A stretch of 64,000 nucleotides of DNA. Origin: Rhizobium sp. 18065 (lineage in GTDB: Bacteria; Pseudomonadota; Alphaproteobacteria; Rhizobiales; Rhizobiaceae). A program made the position numbers and the translations under genes. The notes below the pieces were generated by a model that was not told the origin of the DNA, ran no database searches, and saw nothing but the letters and a program-made list of their open reading frames with translations. The DNA lies in the NCBI RefSeq assembly GCF_902706095.1, contig NZ_CACSJP010000014.1, positions 1 to 64,000 of the forward strand, in the 5' to 3' direction. Below, piece by piece: positions 59,160-64,000 of this stretch (position 1 is its first letter; every line of letters begins with the position of its first letter).

Positions 59160-60765
59160 CAAAACTGCATGAGATTAGAGTAAACGTTGCGCGGTGTTCT
59201 GCGGCAGCTAGCTCGCGGCGCAGATCGTCGGCGGTCTCAACGCGAACGCCATGGCCTCCGAAACCCGTGGCGACGGTGGCGAAGTTCGTTTCGCCGAGCG
59301 AGACACCGGCCGAGGCCAGGCCGGCAGAGGCCTGCTTCAATGCGATGAGCGCAAGGCTCTGGTCCTGGAAGACCACGATAGTCACGGGATGGCCGAGATC
59401 ACGCAACGTGGCAAGTTCGCCAATGCCCATCTCAAGCCCGCCATCGCCCATGACCGCGAAGACGCGGCGCTTGGGATCGGCGACCTTTGCTCCGATCGCC
59501 AGAGGCAGGGCGGCCGCCATGGTGCAGAAGCCGGCCGACTGGAGCAGGGACAGGGGGCGTGCCGCACTCCATTTTTGCGATAGCAAGATCCGGTGCGCGC
59601 CGCTGTCGACCGTCACAAGGCCATCGGGGCCGGCGGCCTCGTTGAGCAGGTCGATGATGGCGTGGGGACCCCAGTCCGAGCGGGTCGCAAAGATCGCTGC
59701 GACCTGTTGACGGGCGCGGATGTGCTCGCCGTCAGGCCAGGATGTCTTGGGCTGAACCGCAGTCGCGAGGGCCGATGCTGCATCGGCCGTGTTGACTAGA
59801 AAACGGGTCGCGGCATGGTGCATCGCATGATCGGGCGCTGCAGCGGTGATTTCCACGATCTTGTCGGGATCAGACACCGGATCGAGCCAGCCGAGACGCA
59901 TCTCGATCGGATCGTAGCCGATCATCAGGATCAGATCGGCGCGTCTGATGAGGTCGAGCATGATGGCATCAGCCAGTGGCGAAAGGCCTGCACCGCCGAG
60001 AGCGAGAGGATGGGTTTCCGGAATGAGCCCCTTTCCCTTGTAGGTCGTCAGGACCGGGGCGCCGATCGCTTCGGCCAGGCGCAGGATGTGAACACCTGCA
60101 TTTGCCCTCGCTGCCTCGAAACCGGCCAGGATCAGTGGTCGCTCGGCCTTCGACAGATGCTGCGCTAGGGTCAGAACCGCCGGGTCAGCAGCTCCAACAG
60201 CAGGCGCAAGCACCGTTGACGGGCTGATCACCCTCGGATTGGGGTCGACCATGGCCGCGACTGCGGGGGACAGATCGAGATGAACCGGCCCCATCGGTTC
60301 CGTCAGGGCAAGCGCCAGCGCCCGGGCAACGGTCGGTCCGGCACTCTCGCACTCGATCTCGAAACTTGCCTTGACCAGAGGCCGCAAAAGCTGGGCGTGA
60401 TCGATGACCTGATGCGTGTAGCGGGCCCGCGTGGCGCGATCGACAATACCCGAGATGACGATAAGCGGCACATGCTCCTGGGCTGCATCGGCGATGCCGT
60501 TCACAGCGTTGGCAAGGCCCGGTCCGACGGTGGTGACGAGAAGGCCCGGCGTCCCGGTGGTAACGCTTGCGCCTGCCGCCATCGAGGCTGCGGCCGTCTC
60601 GTGGCGTGCGAGGTGGAACGCGATCCCGGCCTTTTCCAGGCCGTCGATCAAGGTCACGACCTCGCCACCCGGCATGCCGAAGGCGTGACGCACGCCGTGG
60701 GCGTTCAATGTGGCCGCAATGGTTTCAACCACCCGGGCGGGCGTTTCGGATTTCGGGTCAAACAT
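59131..60765 (-). CDS. ThDP-dependent enzyme, acetolactate-synthase/decarboxylase type
   Basis: 544 residues with the three-domain layout of the family. The catalytic Glu is in LARHETAAASMAAG (about 50), the ThDP-binding GDG...N motif in VMGDGGLEMGIGEL (about 420) with the metal loop following. FAD-site residues of true acetolactate synthase are not obvious; a 2-oxo-acid decarboxylase or lyase is equally likely. It heads a leftward operon with OpgC-like and CoA-transferase genes. ATG 60765; ribosome site distant (GAGG 11 bases upstream). Confidence 0.88.
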   Translation of the reverse strand: MFDPKSETPARVVETIAATLNAHGVRHAFGMPGGEVVTLIDGLEKAGIAFHLARHETAAASMAAGASVTTGTPGLLVTTVGPGLANAVNGIADAAQEHVPLIVISGIVDRATRARYTHQVIDHAQLLRPLVKASFEIECESAGPTVARALALALTEPMGPVHLDLSPAVAAMVDPNPRVISPSTVLAPAVGAADPAVLTLAQHLSKAERPLILAGFEAARANAGVHILRLAEAIGAPVLTTYKGKGLIPETHPLALGGAGLSPLADAIMLDLIRRADLILMIGYDPIEMRLGWLDPVSDPDKIVEITAAAPDHAMHHAATRFLVNTADAASALATAVQPKTSWPDGEHIRARQQVAAIFATRSDWGPHAIIDLLNEAAGPDGLVTVDSGAHRILLSQKWSAARPLSLLQSAGFCTMAAALPLAIGAKVADPKRRVFAVMGDGGLEMGIGELATLRDLGHPVTIVVFQDQSLALIALKQASAGLASAGVSLGETNFATVATGFGGHGVRVETADDLRRELAAAEHRATFTLISCSFDADAYKNTF

Positions 60766-60865
60766 GGAGTAAAGGCCTCTCGCAGAATCGTGAAGCGGCG
60801 GCAAATTGCGGCACTTCACCAAAGACTGTAGGTGGAAAGCAGGACGTGGGGCAGGAGACGACGGG

Positions 60866-61666
60866 GTGGCTTTTTCGCAGTTTTTGATGATGTCGGCGGG
60901 ACTTCTGGCGCCGATTGCCGCGCATGCGGCCGACTGTGGGGACGCCGTCCCCTGTGTTGTGGCGGATGGCTCGTATCGTATCAAGATGCCGGTCTCCGGA
61001 ACGCCAAAAGGTGTGCTCGTCTTTTTTCACGGCTACAAGAGTTCGGCCGAGTTGCAGATGCAGCACCGCGCCCTTGTCGAGGTGGCCCATGCACACGGGC
61101 TCGCCTTTGCGGCTGTTGATGGCTTGAACGGCACTTGGTCTCACCCCAATGCCCCCGGAGATTATCGTGACGAGAAGCGCTTCGTCGGGCACGTGTTCGA
61201 TGATCTGGAGATGCGGTTCGGCTTCACCGCGAAAAACACGCTGGTCGGCGGGTTCTCGCAAGGCGCGTCGATGGCCTGGTACACGCTCTGCCAGCAGGGA
61301 AACCGCACTGCGGGCGCCGTGACCTTCTCCGGTGTTTTCTGGGATCCGCTGCCGAAGCAGGCGGATTGCGTCGCGGACATGCCGCCGATTGTGCACATTC
61401 ACGGCTCGGCGGACAAGACATTCCCCTTGAGCGGTCGTGCCATCGGTTCCAGCTTCCATCAGGGTGATACATTCAAGAGCATCGCCCTGATCCGCAAACG
61501 CGAGAGCTGCGAAAGCGAAGCGCCGGTCGAGAAGACGATTGGTGGCATTTCGTGTGAGGTCACGCCGGGATGCAATCGGGGTGAAGTCGCGCTGTGTATT
61601 CATGACGGCGGCCATCAGGTTCGCCCGGAGCATCTGGATGCCGCTCTTCGGGAAATCGGCTTCTGA
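60866..61666 (+). CDS. Secreted esterase of the LpqC / poly-3-hydroxybutyrate-depolymerase family
   Basis: 266 residues. GTG 60866 with AGGAG upstream starts a signal peptide (FLMMSAGLLAPIAAHA), then an alpha/beta-hydrolase domain: FFHGYKSSAE (oxyanion), GGFSQGASM (nucleophile Ser, about 143), HIHGSADKTFP and HDGGHQV (His). Several Cys pairs (CGDAVPC, CIHDG) fit disulfides in the periplasm. Acts on esters outside the cytoplasm; substrate unknown. Divergent from the ThDP operon (100-base gap). Confidence 0.87.
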   Translation: MAFSQFLMMSAGLLAPIAAHAADCGDAVPCVVADGSYRIKMPVSGTPKGVLVFFHGYKSSAELQMQHRALVEVAHAHGLAFAAVDGLNGTWSHPNAPGDYRDEKRFVGHVFDDLEMRFGFTAKNTLVGGFSQGASMAWYTLCQQGNRTAGAVTFSGVFWDPLPKQADCVADMPPIVHIHGSADKTFPLSGRAIGSSFHQGDTFKSIALIRKRESCESEAPVEKTIGGISCEVTPGCNRGEVALCIHDGGHQVRPEHLDAALREIGF

Positions 61667-61675
61667 GGCGCAATT

Positions 61676-61701
61676 CCGCACACCATCGAAATGGTGTGCG
61701 G
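61676..61701. terminator. Bidirectional hairpin terminator
   Basis: CCGCACACCAT (61676-61686) pairs perfectly with ATGGTGTGCGG (61691-61701) over a CGAA tetraloop. It lies between two convergent genes. Confidence 0.8.
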
Positions 61702-61737
61702 CATTTCCTGTCTCAAGATCTTGCCGTTTCACAAGGA

Positions 61738-62220
61738 TCAGCGCTCACGAAACCAAACCACATAGGCCACAACCAGCCCGAACAGCCAATGGCCGACGAG
61801 CGATGCCCAGGTCAAAGGGATGAAGCCGAGGAAGGCGGGCAGACCGGCGATAAGGTGAGCCATCACATAAAGCGCGAAGATCCAGAGGCCCGTCCCGAAA
61901 CCGAGCCCTGTCAGGAACAGGGGCAGACGGGGAAACATCATCCGCTGGAGCGGCCGCGCGATAAACAGATACCCGATCGGATAAAAGACGATCCCGACGA
62001 TTGCGTGGATGACCTCACCCGCAAGACGGTTCTGGAAGCCGAACACGCTTTGGACGAGTGCCGCCGGTTCGAGCGCACCGCCGACAAGGAGCGGTGTTAT
62101 CGCTCTCGCCCAGAATTCCCAGGTGATGTCTGCGGCCAGCCCCGCGATGACGATGGTGGTGAACAGCCTCCCCGAGATCTGCGGAAACAAAGGCGCACTG
62201 TGTGTGTCGATCATGGTCAT
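61738..62220 (-). CDS. Four-helix membrane protein of unknown function
   Basis: 160 residues with four membrane segments (about 18-35, 65-90, 100-122, 132-155) and conserved-looking EFWARAITPLLVGGALEPAA. I do not recognise the family with confidence; it resembles uncharacterised membrane proteins of proteobacteria. Alone on the minus strand behind its own gap (62221-62266). Confidence 0.75.
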   Translation of the reverse strand: MTMIDTHSAPLFPQISGRLFTTIVIAGLAADITWEFWARAITPLLVGGALEPAALVQSVFGFQNRLAGEVIHAIVGIVFYPIGYLFIARPLQRMMFPRLPLFLTGLGFGTGLWIFALYVMAHLIAGLPAFLGFIPLTWASLVGHWLFGLVVAYVVWFRER

Positions 62221-62266
62221 TGTCGTTCCCTCTTAGTGAACGTCGATAGGGTGCACATTCAAAAAG

Positions 62267-63583
62267 TTAGAGCGACCTGTGCATTTCGATCGAACCGAGC
62301 AGTCGATCTTCGGCATGCAGCAGGCCGCGCACGGCGCGTATTCGAGACAGCCCTGCGGCGTCACCGTTCGTCCCCGCAGCTTTGGCCACCGCGAGCAGGA
62401 AGAAATCACGCTGCGCATTGCTGCCACCGATCATCGGTATGTCGAGGACGAGCTGATCGAGCATCCGACGATCGGCGGGCGTGCTCATGCCGGCGATGAC
62501 ACGGGCAAGAGGTAGTCCGACCTCTGCTGCAACGCGGGCCTGGTCGCCGTTGCCGGCAGCTTTCAGCTCCAGTCCACTGATGACGTCGCGCACCCCGGTA
62601 TACTCTCCAAGCGCGGCAAGAGCTGCCAGCGTGTGCAGTGACGCAAAAACAAGCGTCGTATCGTGCCGCCGCTTCAGCGCGATCTCCGCCAGGTCCGCCC
62701 ATCGGGAACCCACCTCCACGCCCGTCTGATTGAGCCGCCACAGGAGCGAGACGGCGTTGGCCACATCCCGGAAATCGTCCGTCTGTTGTGGGCGCACTTC
62801 TTCGTCATAGATCTTCAGAACGTGTTCGTGATCGCCGCGCTCAAGATGCAGGAGCGCCAGATGCCAGGCCATATGGAAGGCAAAGTTGTTGCAGCGAGAC
62901 CAGGAGTTCCGGCCCTCTTCGAGCCAGGTTATGCCGGCTGTGGTATCGCCCCGCATCTCGTGCACATGCGACACGGCATGCAGACCCCAGGCATCATCCG
63001 GCTGCAGGCGAACGGCGCGCTGTCCGGCCGTTTCGGCTGCCTGGTAGAAGCCATGCTCTTCCAGCGCGAACGCATGACAACCGAGCAGGAAGCCGGCAGC
63101 CGGCAGTTCTTCGCTCCAGACTTCCATCACCCGGTTGCTCGCCGAGAGCATTCCCTTGGCATCACCCAGCATGAAGCGCAGGGCATGAGATATCTTGAAT
63201 GGGAGGAAGGTCGCCGGCCGCTCGGCAAAGCCTTCGTCCAGTCGCTGGGCGGCCATAGAAAACGAGCCGTCCACGGCTGCCGCGAGCGCATGCACCAAGA
63301 CCTGTTCGTCCCGGGTTCCACCGTCGCGGCTGGCCATGGCTTTTCGCGCTGCAGCCAATGCTTCCGTCGCCGGCGCAACCAGTTCAGACCGGGCGAGGAT
63401 GAGGTTTGCAAAGCCCTTGAGTGCCAGCGCCGCGACGTGATCGGGATCCGCCGACAGGGTCGACTGGAGCGCGACCCCCGTGTTTGGGCTATGGGCGGCC
63501 AGACCGTGAACCGCGGCCTCGAAAGCCGTTTCAGCTTGCGAGCTCACTGTGCTCGTCGAAAAATTGTAGGCATCTAGTCTCAT
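62267..63583 (-). CDS. TPR protein of the TTC38-like family
   Basis: 438 residues, almost entirely helical repeats. Family hallmarks include GFANLILARSE (about 58), GCHAFALEEHGFYQAAE (about 172), DAWGLHAVSHVHEMRGD (about 200) and AFHMAWHLALLHLERGD (about 238), close to the TTC38 signature. Its role is unknown. Its start overlaps the zinc-finger gene's stop (ATGA), so both are translated together behind an ECF sigma factor. Confidence 0.9.
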   Translation of the reverse strand: MRLDAYNFSTSTVSSQAETAFEAAVHGLAAHSPNTGVALQSTLSADPDHVAALALKGFANLILARSELVAPATEALAAARKAMASRDGGTRDEQVLVHALAAAVDGSFSMAAQRLDEGFAERPATFLPFKISHALRFMLGDAKGMLSASNRVMEVWSEELPAAGFLLGCHAFALEEHGFYQAAETAGQRAVRLQPDDAWGLHAVSHVHEMRGDTTAGITWLEEGRNSWSRCNNFAFHMAWHLALLHLERGDHEHVLKIYDEEVRPQQTDDFRDVANAVSLLWRLNQTGVEVGSRWADLAEIALKRRHDTTLVFASLHTLAALAALGEYTGVRDVISGLELKAAGNGDQARVAAEVGLPLARVIAGMSTPADRRMLDQLVLDIPMIGGSNAQRDFFLLAVAKAAGTNGDAAGLSRIRAVRGLLHAEDRLLGSIEMHRSL

Positions 63584-63831
63584 TCGTTCGGCTCCTTGAA
63601 AGAACCATCACGATCCGGATTCTTGGGACCAAGAGTTTGCAGGAGTTCATCGGCCACGGGTCCCCGAATGCTGTCGGAGACCAGGCTTCTGGTGATCTTC
63701 AGCCCGCGAACATAGGTTCTGCAGTTTTTGCATTGCGCCAGATGAAGAGACATCATCAGCCGGGTCCGCTTCGAACCCTCCCGACTGATATAGTCGCTGG
63801 CAATGTTTGGGATTTCTCTACAGCTTAGCAA
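63580..63831 (-). CDS. Putative zinc-finger (zf-HC2) anti-sigma factor-like protein
   Basis: 83 residues. HLAQCKNCRTYV supplies the His-x3-Cys-x2-Cys part of the zf-HC2 anti-sigma zinc site; MLSCREI at the N-terminus supplies the fourth ligand, Cys4. No membrane helix, so it would be a soluble ZAS-type anti-sigma factor releasing its sigma on oxidation. It follows the ECF sigma gene end by 66 bases and overlaps the TPR gene. Confidence 0.82.
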   Translation of the reverse strand: MLSCREIPNIASDYISREGSKRTRLMMSLHLAQCKNCRTYVRGLKITRSLVSDSIRGPVADELLQTLGPKNPDRDGSFKEPNE

Positions 63832-63897
63832 TACCGTTCGCCTCTTGGTTGAAACCCGGTCGGGTTCTGCCCATAAGACTTGGCTGAACCGGGAACG

Positions 63898-64000
63898 TTA
63901 CAGCATTCCTTTCACGCTTGCGTGATGGTCCGAATTTTTTCCGACAAGCAAGGTCTCGATCTCATTGCGGATACGCGTGCGGGCGCGGTGAAGCATGACA
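63898..64000 (-). CDS. C-terminal end of an ECF sigma factor (cut by window edge)
   Basis: 34 codons are visible, reading VMLHRARTRIRNEIETLLVG before the stop at 63898. This matches the end of sigma-70 region 4 in ECF sigma factors (xxxLHRARxxLR). The rest lies beyond 64000. With the zinc-finger gene it forms a sigma/anti-sigma pair. Confidence 0.75.
   Translation of the reverse strand, partial: VMLHRARTRIRNEIETLLVGKNSDHHASVKGML

Noticed and set aside
56765..60765. Oxalate degradation (oxalyl-CoA decarboxylase plus formyl-CoA transferase)
   Set aside because: The ThDP protein has acetolactate-synthase-like rather than oxalyl-CoA-decarboxylase-like N-terminal sequence, and an OpgC-like gene does not belong to that pathway.

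Overview
The window comes from a GC-rich alphaproteobacterium, most likely a member of the Rhizobiales/Rhizobiaceae. Evidence is the gene content (CUT2 sugar importers, an OpgC-like acyltransferase, CoxG-fused molybdenum hydroxylase, BenE-type permease) and an initiator tRNA whose anticodon stem carries the A-U/G-C/G-C variant reported for rhizobia. No full genome comparison was possible; the assignment rests on the sequence alone.

Layout. (1) 1-707: hairpins, tRNA-fMet, terminator and mobile-element debris. (2) 708-9675: a leftward catabolic cluster for an aromatic or alicyclic acid: permease, enoyl-CoA hydratase, CoA ligase, a three-subunit molybdenum hydroxylase and an AraC regulator. (3) 9731-18374: a sugar/polyol module with a ROK repressor and a signal-less binding-protein paralogue transcribed leftward, and an isomerase, binding protein, dehydrogenase, CUT2 ATPase, permease and small monooxygenase transcribed rightward. 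(4) 18461-24139: a hybrid multi-PAS histidine kinase facing a PilZ-like/response-regulator/GAF-EAL cyclic-di-GMP module. (5) 24140-25792: a 13-base copy of the tRNA-fMet 3' end plus a terminator, then a complete IS3-family element (1321 bp). (6) 25833-39566: electrophile and redox detoxification genes (old-yellow-enzyme homologue, four glutathione-transferase genes or fragments, AhpD-like protein, quinone reductase, short-chain dehydrogenase, flavin/iron-sulfur fusion, MFS pump), each set beside its own LysR or TetR regulator. (7) 39567-52452: five transcription units that share one upstream element, GCAATT-N17-GCAATT. (8) 52453-53400: fragments of mobile elements. (9) 53570-56748: a tightly packed membrane redox operon (short-chain dehydrogenase, small membrane proteins, heme-b/Rieske protein, Cys/His-motif protein). 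(10) 56765-64000: a ThDP-enzyme/OpgC-like/CoA-transferase operon, a secreted esterase, a membrane protein, and an ECF sigma/zinc-finger/TPR operon running off the right edge.

The most notable signal is in region 7. Five promoters in 11 kb carry two GCAATT hexamers exactly 23 bases apart. One lies between a LysR gene and a divergent MhqO-like dioxygenase gene; the others precede a Tat-exported haloperoxidase-like hydrolase plus ChaC, an isochorismatase-fold hydrolase plus XapX plus a Tat-exported amidohydrolase, a DoxX plus MFS exporter pair, and a YoaK plus DUF1622 pair. I infer one dispersed regulon, probably answering quinones or related electrophiles and probably controlled by that LysR protein. 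The other strong oddities are the cytosolic binding-protein paralogue next to the ROK regulator, two exported enzymes that retain an internal ribosome-binding site and start codon at the mature domain, and several enzyme-family members that lack a catalytic residue.
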